NCBI RefSeq assembly: GCF_030362855.1
Contig: NZ_JAUCBP010000006.1
Coordinates: forward strand, 96,892-160,891
Length of the DNA stretch: 64,000 bases
From: Neoalteromonas arenosi
GTDB taxonomy: Bacteria > Pseudomonadota > Gammaproteobacteria > Enterobacterales > Alteromonadaceae
Reading direction: 5' to 3'
The translations under genes were made by a program, and so were the position numbers. Shown in pieces: positions 36,869-45,948 of this stretch. How positions within the stretch are numbered: the stretch's first letter is position 1; each line of letters opens with the position of its first letter. The notes beneath the pieces are model-generated. The model saw only the letters and a list, made by a program, of their open reading frames with translations. It made no database searches and was not told the DNA's origin.

Positions 36869-37993
36869 GTGCCATTAATTCAATGCGAACATTGTGACTT
36901 AGCTGTAGACGTTCCGGTTTTAGCGCATCGGGAAAGGGCCATGTGTCCGCGTTGTGGCCATCAATTAGTCGCACATCGACGCAATGGTGTTGAATATGCT
37001 TACGCGTTCGCAGTCAGTGGTTTGCTGTTTTTGATACTGTCTTTGTTATTTGACTTCCTGTCGTTCCGCGCCAGCGGCCAACAAAATGCTATGGACTTAC
37101 CTGCGGCATTGTTAACTCTCAGTGATAATGATTATACCTCGCTGGCTATTATTATGGCACTGGGCACACTCGTACTGCCCGGTTTAACGCTGTTGGGCAT
37201 TGCCGTGTTTCAACATTTGCGCTTATTTGCCAAGCCGTCAAAGTTTGCCGCTAACACGCTACTGTGGATAAAACGCTTAATGCCATGGAGTATGGCGGAA
37301 ATTTTTCTTGTTGGTACGCTAGTAAGTCTGATCAAAATAACCTCACTGGCGGACGTTTATTTCGGCTTATCGTTTTATGCCTATATCGCATTTACTATCT
37401 GCTTTGCCTGCGCCATGCTCTATTTTGAACGCGTGGATGCAGAATGGTGGCTAGGGGATATTGAAGCAGGTTATGAGATTCCCTTGGATTCGAAGCAAGC
37501 CAATATCAGTGTGCAGCGCACTTGGGCCTTGTTATTCACGGCTGCGCTACTCTATATACCGGCGAACACCTTACCCATTATGAATACCACTCTTCTGGGT
37601 AGCAATGAACCCAGTACCATCGTCGGTGGAGTCAGAACCTTATGGGAAAGTGGCTCTTATCCGGTTGCATCTATAATTTTTATCGCTAGTATCGTAGTGC
37701 CTGTGGCTAAACTTTTCGCTTTGGCTTGGCTTAATTATTCAGTTCAATATCAGCATGTTACCAACCAAAGGTTGCGCGCATTTAGCTACCGAGTAACGGA
37801 ATTAATTGGTCGCTGGTCAATGATTGATGTGTTTGTAGTCGCGATTCTCGTCGCGCTTATTCAGTTGGGTAACACCATGTCGATTTACCCTGGCCCAGCT
37901 GTATTGGCTTTTTGTGCAGTGGTCTTTATTACGATGATCGCTGCAATGACTTTTGATAGTCGCTTGATTTGGTATGAGTTTGATGACGAATGA
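36869..37993 (+). CDS. pqiA: PqiA-family inner-membrane protein
   Basis: The inner-membrane member of the PqiABC lipid-transport system. Two PqiA modules each have about four membrane helices. A zinc-ribbon pair CEHC and CPRC is seen in the N-terminal module only; the second module (from about residue 215, with YIPANTLPIMNTTLLG and PVAKLFALAWL) lacks its own CxxC ribbon. Length 374, shorter than E. coli PqiA (417). The start is GTG. It overlaps pqiB by 20 bases. Confidence 0.92.
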   Translation: MPLIQCEHCDLAVDVPVLAHRERAMCPRCGHQLVAHRRNGVEYAYAFAVSGLLFLILSLLFDFLSFRASGQQNAMDLPAALLTLSDNDYTSLAIIMALGTLVLPGLTLLGIAVFQHLRLFAKPSKFAANTLLWIKRLMPWSMAEIFLVGTLVSLIKITSLADVYFGLSFYAYIAFTICFACAMLYFERVDAEWWLGDIEAGYEIPLDSKQANISVQRTWALLFTAALLYIPANTLPIMNTTLLGSNEPSTIVGGVRTLWESGSYPVASIIFIASIVVPVAKLFALAWLNYSVQYQHVTNQRLRAFSYRVTELIGRWSMIDVFVVAILVALIQLGNTMSIYPGPAVLAFCAVVFITMIAAMTFDSRLIWYEFDDE

Positions 37994-39641
37994 AACAAAC
38001 GTAACACGGACCGCAGCGGTTAAGCCGGCAGCAAGATTGTCAAAGGTTTGGTTTATACCGCTGGTTGCATTGTTAGTTGGTGCTTGGATGATATTCCAGC
38101 AATGGGCAAACCAAGGTCCGCTAATTACCATCGAGCTCGAGACAGCGAGTGGCATTGAAGTCAATAAAACCCCGATCAAAGCGCGTGATCTCGACGTCGG
38201 TGTCGTCAAAAGTATCGATTTAAAACCCGATTTAGATGGCGTTGTCATTACGGCTAGAATGGACAAATCGGTTGCCGACTTGCTTACTACCGACACAGAA
38301 TTTTGGGTAGTATCGCCGCGTATTTCGTTTAGCGGTGTATCAGGGCTAAATACCTTGTTATCCGGTAGTTACATTGCCATGGAGCCGGCTGAAAACGGGC
38401 AGATCCGCAGCGACTTTATCGCTTTAAGTCGTCCCCCCGTGACACCACCTGGCACACCGGGACTGCATATCACACTTAACAGTGCTGACGAATTCGCATT
38501 TAAAGAAGGCGACCCAATCATTTACAAAGGCTTTAAAGTCGGTGAATTTGAAGACATATTCTTTAATATCGAAGAGCGCGTAGTGTATTACAATGCTTTT
38601 ATCGAAGCGCCTTACCACAAGTTAATTACTGAAAACACGCGTTTTTGGAATGTCAGTGGCGTTAAAATCAACCTTGCCTCAAGTGGCATATCGGTTGAAA
38701 CCGGCAGTTTGGAAACACTTTTGACCAATGGCGTGACCTTTGGGATCCCGCCGGGCTTCGCTGCTGGCGAACAAATCACCAAGCGCGCTTATTTTGATAT
38801 CTATCCGTCCTACGAGTCTGCTGCTGATGAGCGCTTTAAGCTCTCGGCGGAGTTTATATTGTTAATTGACGAAACTGTGCGCGGACTCGAAGTCGGTGCC
38901 CCCGTGGAATATCGCGGTATAGAGATTGGCGAGGTATTAGCCATCAACATGCAAAGCCCGCTGCCTGGGACGATCTTAGAAGAAGATTACGATATACCTG
39001 TACTGATCAATATCTACCCAGGGAAAGTTCGCCAACCAGATAACCAACAGGGATTAGAGTTTGTTCGAAAACAAATAAAGCATTGGGTACAACAAGACCT
39101 GCGGGCTACGTTGCGCATGGGCAATGTGTTAACCGGTGCCCTATATGTCGACCTGCAACACGTAGAAAATGCCCCTCCTGTAAAGCAAGCAGCGTTACTG
39201 GGTTATGATTTTATACCCAGTGCATCCGATGAATTTACCCAAATTACGCAAAAGGTTGACGCGCTACTCAACAAGCTCAATCAGGTTCCACTTGATACTG
39301 TGGTTGAGGATATTCAACAAGTGATTGCAACCATGACTGCAACCGCGGATTCGGTGGCACAAACCAGCGACAATATAAACGCTAAAATTAGCGAATTGGA
39401 TGTGCAACTGTTAAACCAACAAATCGCTGTCGTGAGCGGCCAGTTAACTCAACTGTTAGCCGATTACTCCGATGGTTCTAATTCCTATGAGAACATCAAT
39501 GACAGCATGCGCGCACTGCAACAAACTATGCGTGACATGCAACCATTGTTAATTCGCTTGAATGAAAAACCAAACAGTCTGGTGTTTGGGGATAACCTCT
39601 CACAAGACCCTCAACCGACAAGGAAATCAACTAATGATTAG
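37974..39641 (+). CDS. pqiB: PqiB-type MCE protein
   Basis: A periplasm-spanning MCE protein of 555 residues, thought to form a tube carrying lipids between membranes. One N-terminal anchor helix (VWFIPLVALLVGAWMIF) is followed by three MCE domains beginning near GPLITIELETASGIEVNKTP, GLHITLNSADEFAFKEGDPI and FKLSAEFILLIDETVRGLEV, then a long helical C-terminus (about 420-540). The start could equally be the ATG at 37983. It overlaps pqiC by 8 bases. Confidence 0.94.
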   Translation: MSLMTNETNVTRTAAVKPAARLSKVWFIPLVALLVGAWMIFQQWANQGPLITIELETASGIEVNKTPIKARDLDVGVVKSIDLKPDLDGVVITARMDKSVADLLTTDTEFWVVSPRISFSGVSGLNTLLSGSYIAMEPAENGQIRSDFIALSRPPVTPPGTPGLHITLNSADEFAFKEGDPIIYKGFKVGEFEDIFFNIEERVVYYNAFIEAPYHKLITENTRFWNVSGVKINLASSGISVETGSLETLLTNGVTFGIPPGFAAGEQITKRAYFDIYPSYESAADERFKLSAEFILLIDETVRGLEVGAPVEYRGIEIGEVLAINMQSPLPGTILEEDYDIPVLINIYPGKVRQPDNQQGLEFVRKQIKHWVQQDLRATLRMGNVLTGALYVDLQHVENAPPVKQAALLGYDFIPSASDEFTQITQKVDALLNKLNQVPLDTVVEDIQQVIATMTATADSVAQTSDNINAKISELDVQLLNQQIAVVSGQLTQLLADYSDGSNSYENINDSMRALQQTMRDMQPLLIRLNEKPNSLVFGDNLSQDPQPTRKSTND

Positions 39642-40242
39642 GCAACTATTGTGCAGCACTTCGCAGGTCATTTTGTTGGCAGCCTTGACACTGGTGCTTG
39701 TTGGCTGTTCATCACAACCTGTTGTTATTAACTATTACATGTTGAACCTGGCGACATCCGAAGTGGCCCGCTCGACGTCCGATTTACCGCAGGTGAGTAT
39801 TGAACGCGTTCACTTACCTGAACATCTAGAGCAGCGTAGTTTAGTCATGCAGCAATCTAACGGAACGCTATCTATCGCAACAAAGCACGTTTGGGCGCAA
39901 CCGTTGGATGTTGATATTGCGGGTCTTCTAGCCACTGAAATCACAAAATTACAGTCCTTCGATGCTTATACCGGAGCAGCGATGAGCCGCCATGAGGATA
40001 ACACTGCAGTGATATCTGTTTACGTTGAGCATTTTATGCCACTCGCTACTGGCGATGTAACTTTCACGGGATATTGGCTGGAGCGTCACAACGCCCACTT
40101 ACAGGCTCCACAGCGGTTTACTTATCAAGCAAGCCTCAGTGCTGATGGTTATGCGGCTTCAGTTGCGCAAATGCGGTTATTAATTCGCCTTTTGGCGGCA
40201 GATATTAGTGCTACAATGCAACGACAACAAACGGTTAATTAG
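39634..40242 (+). CDS. pqiC: PqiC-type outer-membrane lipoprotein (ABC-type auxiliary family)
   Basis: A lipoprotein of 202 residues from ATG 39634. The signal ends in a lipobox TLVLVGC, followed by a DUF330/PqiC domain with NYYMLNL and VSIERVHLPEHLEQRSLVMQ. AAGGAAA precedes this start; an earlier frame start at 39562 lies inside pqiB and is rejected. It would dock the PqiB tube to the outer membrane. Confidence 0.92.
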   Translation: MIRQLLCSTSQVILLAALTLVLVGCSSQPVVINYYMLNLATSEVARSTSDLPQVSIERVHLPEHLEQRSLVMQQSNGTLSIATKHVWAQPLDVDIAGLLATEITKLQSFDAYTGAAMSRHEDNTAVISVYVEHFMPLATGDVTFTGYWLERHNAHLQAPQRFTYQASLSADGYAASVAQMRLLIRLLAADISATMQRQQTVN

Positions 40243-40250
40243 CCTTATAT

Positions 40251-41345
40251 ATGTTCGCTTTACTAGGACAATTAGCACGTCGTTACGCAAAAGCGGGTTG
40301 TTCTGACCACTTTGATGAAGACACTAACCGTCGAGTTGTCGTGGTCAATCTATTCGTCTTTATCGGTGGCGGGATTACCTTGGTTTTGGGTATTCGCGCG
40401 ATAATGGGCGATGATAACCACTTAGCTATTTCGCTATTTATCGCCAGTTTACTGTTTTTCAGCACGCGCTGGTTACAAATTCTCAAACCGACTCGCTTTT
40501 ATCAGACGGTTTCATCAACCATTTTGCAATGTTGCTTAATGGTTTTGACTCTCTACCTAGTCATTGCGGGTGGTAATAATAATACCGGCCCCCTTTGGAT
40601 TTACTTGGTACCTCCGGTATGTATGTTTCTCGGTGGTTTCAAGTATGGCCTGATTGCGAATCTTATCTATACCGCAATACTGGCTATTATTCTGTTTGCG
40701 CCCAGTGAGATGTTACTCCTCACCAGTTATAGTTTTGAGTTTAAAACACGCCTGCTGTACTCGTTTATGACCATCATCTTTTTGTCCGCTTTTTATGAAT
40801 ACAGTCGCGAACAAAGCTACTCGGCGGTTGGTCAATTGCGCGATGAGTTCGAGCGTCAAGCCCTGCATGATCAACTGACTAAACTGCCGAATCGTCGTAA
40901 CTTGAACGAGCAACTAAAGCACGAATATCAGCGAACTTTGCGCGAAAAAGAGCCTTTTTCGTTGCTTTTAGCCGACGTTGACTTCTTTAAGCGCATTAAT
41001 GATGATTTCGGTCATGATGCAGGTGACGAAGTTCTGCTCATACTTGCTCAACGCTTCAAACAAGCCGTACGCAATCAGGATTTAGTTTCGCGATGGGGCG
41101 GTGAAGAGTTTTTATTTTTACTACCTCAGACCTCGCTACAACAAGCTGCAGAAGTGGCTGAAAAGGTCCGGTTGCAGACTGTCAACGAACCGGTATGGCA
41201 GAATCAACGTCCTATCCCCGTTACCATCAGTATTGGTGTAGCCGAAGTGAATCCGAACACCAGCATTGACGATGCAATTAATTTGGCTGACAAACGCTTA
41301 TATATCGCTAAGCAGGATGGTCGGAACAGAGTCATATGGCAATAA
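40251..41345 (+). CDS. membrane diguanylate cyclase (GGDEF)
   Basis: A 364-residue protein with about five to six N-terminal membrane helices (residues 30-185) and a C-terminal GGDEF domain making cyclic di-GMP. The active-site loop is GGEEF (283-287), an active variant, and RNQD (274-277) five residues upstream is an intact inhibitory I-site. DQLTKLPNRRNL marks the domain start. It begins eight bases after pqiC, so it may share that transcript. The membrane part is not a recognised sensor type. Confidence 0.94.
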   Translation: MFALLGQLARRYAKAGCSDHFDEDTNRRVVVVNLFVFIGGGITLVLGIRAIMGDDNHLAISLFIASLLFFSTRWLQILKPTRFYQTVSSTILQCCLMVLTLYLVIAGGNNNTGPLWIYLVPPVCMFLGGFKYGLIANLIYTAILAIILFAPSEMLLLTSYSFEFKTRLLYSFMTIIFLSAFYEYSREQSYSAVGQLRDEFERQALHDQLTKLPNRRNLNEQLKHEYQRTLREKEPFSLLLADVDFFKRINDDFGHDAGDEVLLILAQRFKQAVRNQDLVSRWGGEEFLFLLPQTSLQQAAEVAEKVRLQTVNEPVWQNQRPIPVTISIGVAEVNPNTSIDDAINLADKRLYIAKQDGRNRVIWQ

Positions 41346-41479
41346 AATAGCCTTTAGCTTCCCCTTCCACCGTTTCATGACAAATTTGTAATCACAGTTC
41401 GTTACATTTCACTGATCGTTTTTTTCCTATATCAAAGTAGTATTAGACAAAGGAATTAACTCACTAGAAATTTACGCAT

Positions 41480-42643
41480 ATGAGAACAAACAATATATGG
41501 CTAAAACTGCTGGTCACTGTAGTCATATTAGGAGCTGGCATCGGAGGCATGATGGCGATTGGCTCGAGTGGCTCCGAGGAAACGGAAGAGGAAATTCAAG
41601 ATACTCGTCCAACGGTAAGGATCCAACCGCTAAACGCCCTTGATTACACCGTAACGATAGAAAGTTACGGTGAAGTTCGTCCGCTCGAGAGCACTAACTT
41701 GTCAGCTCAGGTTGCCGGTGAAGTGGTTAGCTGGAATCCCAACTTTGTTCCCGGCGGTATTGTAAAGCGCGGCGAAGTGCTGTTTAGCATTGAACGTGAT
41801 GCCTACGAATCGGCACTTTTACAAGCGGAAGCACAACTCTCTCAAGCACAAGCTCTGTTAATTGAAGAGCAAGCGCGAGCAGACGTCGCGAAACGCGAAG
41901 CCAGCAGCTTACCTAATCAGCAAGTGTCGGATTTGTATCTGCGCAAGCCTCAAGTAATGAGTGCCCAAGCTAGCGTGAAGTCAGCCCAAGCTCAGTTGCG
42001 CATCGCTCAGCGAGACTTAGACAATACCCAAGTGAAAGCGCCTTATGACGCATTGGTCGTATCGCGTGAGATTGGTGTTGGTCAGTTTGTTAATGTGGGC
42101 ATGAATACCGCCATGCTCCACAATATTGAAACCGCTGAAGTTGTCTTCCCTATTGCGGGTTTTGATACAGAATATTTGCCAGAGGTAATTGCTGGAAAAC
42201 CTGCGCAAGTTATTACTCGTGGTCGTCGCCCTGTGTCAAGAACCGGGTACGTAGCGCGGGATTTAGGCGTTGTTGACGAAGCAACACGAATGTCTAATTT
42301 AGTGATCCGCATTGACGATCCTTATGGGGTCAACAGCGGTGAGCAAGCCCTGAAGTTTGGTAACTATGTCGAAGTAAGTTTTGCCGGCATTGTGCTCGAA
42401 GATGTATTTCGAATCAAACAAGATTTGGTGAATAAGAGTGCTGTTTGGCTACTGGATGAAAACGGTCAAATGCAAAAACGTCAGGTCAATGTTGTCCGCG
42501 AACAAGGCGATTACTTTTTGATTGACGCTGGCTTACATAGCGGCGAGCGAATCGTTCTTACACTACCTGAATACCCACAAACCGGTATGGAAGTGATAGT
42601 TATTGACGAGAATACTACTGACGCGCTAGCGCCATCAGAATAG
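41480..42643 (+). CDS. RND efflux periplasmic adaptor
   Basis: A membrane-fusion protein of 387 residues. One N-terminal anchor helix (about 8-28), an acidic stretch (GSEETEEEIQD), the lipoyl/barrel-sandwich halves around YGEVRPLESTNLSAQVAGEV and VKAPYDALVVSREIGVGQFV, a short coiled-coil hairpin and a beta-barrel domain. It pairs with the RND pump 13 bases downstream. The outer-membrane channel is not encoded here and must come from elsewhere, as with AcrAB-TolC. Confidence 0.93.
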   Translation: MRTNNIWLKLLVTVVILGAGIGGMMAIGSSGSEETEEEIQDTRPTVRIQPLNALDYTVTIESYGEVRPLESTNLSAQVAGEVVSWNPNFVPGGIVKRGEVLFSIERDAYESALLQAEAQLSQAQALLIEEQARADVAKREASSLPNQQVSDLYLRKPQVMSAQASVKSAQAQLRIAQRDLDNTQVKAPYDALVVSREIGVGQFVNVGMNTAMLHNIETAEVVFPIAGFDTEYLPEVIAGKPAQVITRGRRPVSRTGYVARDLGVVDEATRMSNLVIRIDDPYGVNSGEQALKFGNYVEVSFAGIVLEDVFRIKQDLVNKSAVWLLDENGQMQKRQVNVVREQGDYFLIDAGLHSGERIVLTLPEYPQTGMEVIVIDENTTDALAPSE

Positions 42644-42656
42644 TAAGGTACAGAAT

Positions 42657-45600
42657 ATGAATGCTCGAAACGACGCAAAAAGCGGCATAATTGCATTTTT
42701 CGCAAATAATTCAGTAGCGGCCAATCTCATGATGTTTTTTATCATCATCATGGGGATAGTCAGTTATCTTACTATCCAGCGCCAAATGTTTCCCAATATT
42801 GAAATTAATTACATCAATATTGAAGCTCAGTATCGCGGCGCATCACCGCAAGAAATTGAAGAATCAATTTTAATCAAAATCGAAGAGTCGCTCAAAGACG
42901 TCACCGAGATCAAACGCATCGTGTCACGTGGCTTCAGGAATAGTGGCCGGGTTACGCTGGAAATTTTTCCTGAAGAAGATTTAACTGACGTACTCGACAA
43001 GGTCAAATTGCGGGTCGATGGCATAGCAACTTTTCCGGCGGATATGGAGCCGGTAACTGTTTACCAAATCGAATTCCGGCAAGATGTGTTAGAAATGCCT
43101 TTGGTCGGCGACCTGCCCTTAGGTGAGCTGAAAGTATTAGCTAAACAAATCGAGCAGGAATTGTTACAACTCGACAACGTCGCATTGGTTGAGATGGGCG
43201 CGCCTGATGACGAAATTGCCGTTGAGGTGCAACCAGAAATGTTGCGCAAATACAATGTCACCATTAACGACATCACTCAGGCTATTCGTCGTTATTCTGC
43301 GAATATTTCTGCTGGTCAATTACGCACAGATTCCGGGATTATTTCAGTGCGTGTAGAAAATCAGTATTACAGTGGTGAAGAATTTCGCCAAATACCTATC
43401 AAGATAGGTAATAACGGGGCTCGAGTGCTTCTCGGTGACGTGGCTACTGTAACTGATGGCTTTACAGAGGGTGAGCGTTACTTCAAATACTCCGGCCAAA
43501 ATGCGATGTGGATGGCGGTTAAAGCCACCAAGACCCAAAATATGGTCCCCGTAGCTGAGAGCGTTAAGCAATATATTGAGCAGCGTAACAAAACCCTTCC
43601 TGATGGCGTCCGGCTCGAAATACTGGTCGATATGACCTATTACCTCAATGCACGTCTGGATATGATGCTCAGCAACTTGTTCCAAGGCGCAATACTGGTT
43701 GCATTATTACTGACAATATTCCTGCGCTTCCGTTTGGCCTTCTGGGTAATGGTCGGCTTACCGGTATGTTTTTTAGGGGCGGTAATGATGATGCCAGTCT
43801 TTGGCGTCAGCATTAACATTTTGTCACTGTTCGCATTCATCATGGTACTGGGTATTGTGGTCGATGATGCGATTGTTATAGGAGAAAGCGCCTATACTGA
43901 AATTGAAAGTAAAGGTGGAGGAGTCGATAACGTCGTACGCGGTGCTAAGCGCGTGGCAACACCAGCGACCTTCGGTGTATTAACGACTATAGCAGTATTT
44001 GCGCCTGCCACGATGAGCTCTGGTCCAGAGGGGGCGTTTTTCTATAATATCTCGGTCGTTGTCATCTTGTGTTTGGTCTTCAGTTTGATTGAATCCAAAC
44101 TCATCTTACCGGCACACTTGGCGCACACTAAGTTTCCACCCGTAAAGAAAAACAGCTGGCGCGCTCGTTTTAACAGCCGTTTCTTTGGCTTCGTCAATGG
44201 TCCTTATAAACGCGCCATTGCCGCATGTATTGAGTGGCGCTGGGCAGTATTTATGGGCTTTTTGGCGATGCTGTTAATCAGTGTTGGATTAATTCAAGCC
44301 AACTACGTCAGAACGGTGCCGAATCCAAAAGTGCCACACGACTTCCCTAGTGTTCGTATCGAAATGAACGAAACTGTATCTGATACTGCAACCATTGAAG
44401 CATTGCAAACGATTGAAAATGTTATTTGGCAAATCGAAGAAGACACGATTAAAGAGCATGGCTCAGGCATGATCAGAGACTTACTTGCCTTTAACCAAGG
44501 TCGGACCGAGGCCCGAATCGTTGTGCCACTGGTTGGCGAGGATGAGCGTCATTTTGATACATTTGAGCTTGCCCGTCGCTGGCGAGAAGCTATCCCTCCC
44601 ATTCCTGGAATGAAGTCGTTTACCGTTCAGGATGATGTTAATGGTGGCGGTGACAATGGTGAGTTTGGCTATTTAATCTTCGGTCCTGATCTCGATACAT
44701 TGAACGCCGCAGGTCGTCGATTTATTGAAATGCTGCAACAACAAGAGGGTCTGTTTGACGTTAGCTCAACCATCGACCCCGCGAGCAAAGAAATTCAAAT
44801 GACGCTGTTGCCCGTGGCCTATGATTTAGGTCTCGATCTTAGCAGTATAGCCAATCAAGTAGGTGCTAGTTTCTTTGGTGGCGAAGCACAACGGGTAATT
44901 CGCAATGGTGAAGAAGTCCGAGTAATGGTGCGCTATCCGCGCCTAACACGTGAGCAATTTGCATCGCTTAAATACGCGGTTATAACCACGCCATCTGGCC
45001 GAGAGGTCATGCTCGGTGATGTTGTAGAGCTTACCGAAGAGCCAGGTATCAGTTACATTCGCCGCGAAGCGGGCTATCAAAGTGTGTACGTTTGGGGCTC
45101 AATTGACGAGCGTCTGGTTGAACCGAACGAAGTGGTTGAAGATATTCGCGAAACCTTGTTACCGAACTTGTTCAAGGAATTCCCAGGTGTTAAAACCGAG
45201 CTGGGCGGTGATATCAAAGAGCAGCAAGCGCAACAAAATGAACAGCTAATGTTCTTTATTGCTGGTTTGATTATTGTTTTTATTCTGCTCGCAGTGCCAC
45301 TGAAGAGCTATGGCCAGCCGTTGATCATTATGTCGGTTATCCCATTTAGTTTCACAGGGGCGATTTGGGGTCACTTCTTCATGGGCATTGACCTCAGCAT
45401 GATGTCATTCTTTGGCTTGATTGCGGCCGCAGGTGTTGTAATAAACGACAGCTTAGTAATGACAGATTTTGTGAACCAACGACGCGCACAAGGCTATTCC
45501 ATTCGGGAAGCGGTGGTTGAGGCTGGCTGTGCGCGCTTTAGAGCGATTACACTTACGTCGATAACTACCTTTGCTGGTGTGTTGCCAATAATGTTTGAAA

Positions 45601-45812
45601 CAAGCTTGCAAGCCGCTTTTGTGATACCGATGGCCGTAGCGCTAGGATTCGCAGTTATGTATGCAACACTGGTTACCCTGTTGCTAGTGCCGTGCTTATA
45701 CATGATTTTACTCGACCTGCGCCGTCCATTCAGTGCTATCAAGCGTCGATTAACGCGGACTAAAGACACTGATGCACCAAATGCTGGTGACCCAGTCGGT
45801 GTTGGCAAATAG
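42657..45812 (+). CDS. RND-family efflux permease (hydrophobe/amphiphile type)
   Basis: An inner-membrane proton-driven pump of 1051 residues with the standard layout: TM1, large periplasmic loop, TM2-7, second loop, TM8-12. TM4 carries the proton-relay Asp pair (FIMVLGIVVDDAIVIGESAY). The N-terminus NNSVAANLMMFFIIIMGI and GFTEGERYFKYSGQNAMWMA belong to a subfamily distinct from AcrB and CusA, common in marine gammaproteobacteria. The substrate is unknown. A strong terminator follows, separating it from the MMPL-type exporter. Confidence 0.93.
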   Translation: MNARNDAKSGIIAFFANNSVAANLMMFFIIIMGIVSYLTIQRQMFPNIEINYINIEAQYRGASPQEIEESILIKIEESLKDVTEIKRIVSRGFRNSGRVTLEIFPEEDLTDVLDKVKLRVDGIATFPADMEPVTVYQIEFRQDVLEMPLVGDLPLGELKVLAKQIEQELLQLDNVALVEMGAPDDEIAVEVQPEMLRKYNVTINDITQAIRRYSANISAGQLRTDSGIISVRVENQYYSGEEFRQIPIKIGNNGARVLLGDVATVTDGFTEGERYFKYSGQNAMWMAVKATKTQNMVPVAESVKQYIEQRNKTLPDGVRLEILVDMTYYLNARLDMMLSNLFQGAILVALLLTIFLRFRLAFWVMVGLPVCFLGAVMMMPVFGVSINILSLFAFIMVLGIVVDDAIVIGESAYTEIESKGGGVDNVVRGAKRVATPATFGVLTTIAVFAPATMSSGPEGAFFYNISVVVILCLVFSLIESKLILPAHLAHTKFPPVKKNSWRARFNSRFFGFVNGPYKRAIAACIEWRWAVFMGFLAMLLISVGLIQANYVRTVPNPKVPHDFPSVRIEMNETVSDTATIEALQTIENVIWQIEEDTIKEHGSGMIRDLLAFNQGRTEARIVVPLVGEDERHFDTFELARRWREAIPPIPGMKSFTVQDDVNGGGDNGEFGYLIFGPDLDTLNAAGRRFIEMLQQQEGLFDVSSTIDPASKEIQMTLLPVAYDLGLDLSSIANQVGASFFGGEAQRVIRNGEEVRVMVRYPRLTREQFASLKYAVITTPSGREVMLGDVVELTEEPGISYIRREAGYQSVYVWGSIDERLVEPNEVVEDIRETLLPNLFKEFPGVKTELGGDIKEQQAQQNEQLMFFIAGLIIVFILLAVPLKSYGQPLIIMSVIPFSFTGAIWGHFFMGIDLSMMSFFGLIAAAGVVINDSLVMTDFVNQRRAQGYSIREAVVEAGCARFRAITLTSITTFAGVLPIMFETSLQAAFVIPMAVALGFAVMYATLVTLLLVPCLYMILLDLRRPFSAIKRRLTRTKDTDAPNAGDPVGVGK

Positions 45813-45831
45813 GCTACCGTTGACGCTATCC

Positions 45832-45858
45832 AAACGGCTGCTTTCGCAGCCGTTTTTT
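45832..45858 (+). terminator. terminator after RND permease
   Basis: A 10-bp stem AAACGGCTGC/GCAGCCGTTT with a 4-base loop and seven T, 20 bases after the stop. Confidence 0.95.
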
Positions 45859-45948
45859 TATCTCTCTCAAAATAAAAAATAAATTTCCCGTTAAAAGTTT
45901 GCACGATCGACAAACCCAGTGTGTAATTAGCAGACTTGCCACTAATTG

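Noticed and set aside
36720..36974. Minus-strand open frame over the asnS terminator and pqiA start
   Set aside because: It covers a terminator hairpin and the conserved N-terminus of PqiA on the other strand.
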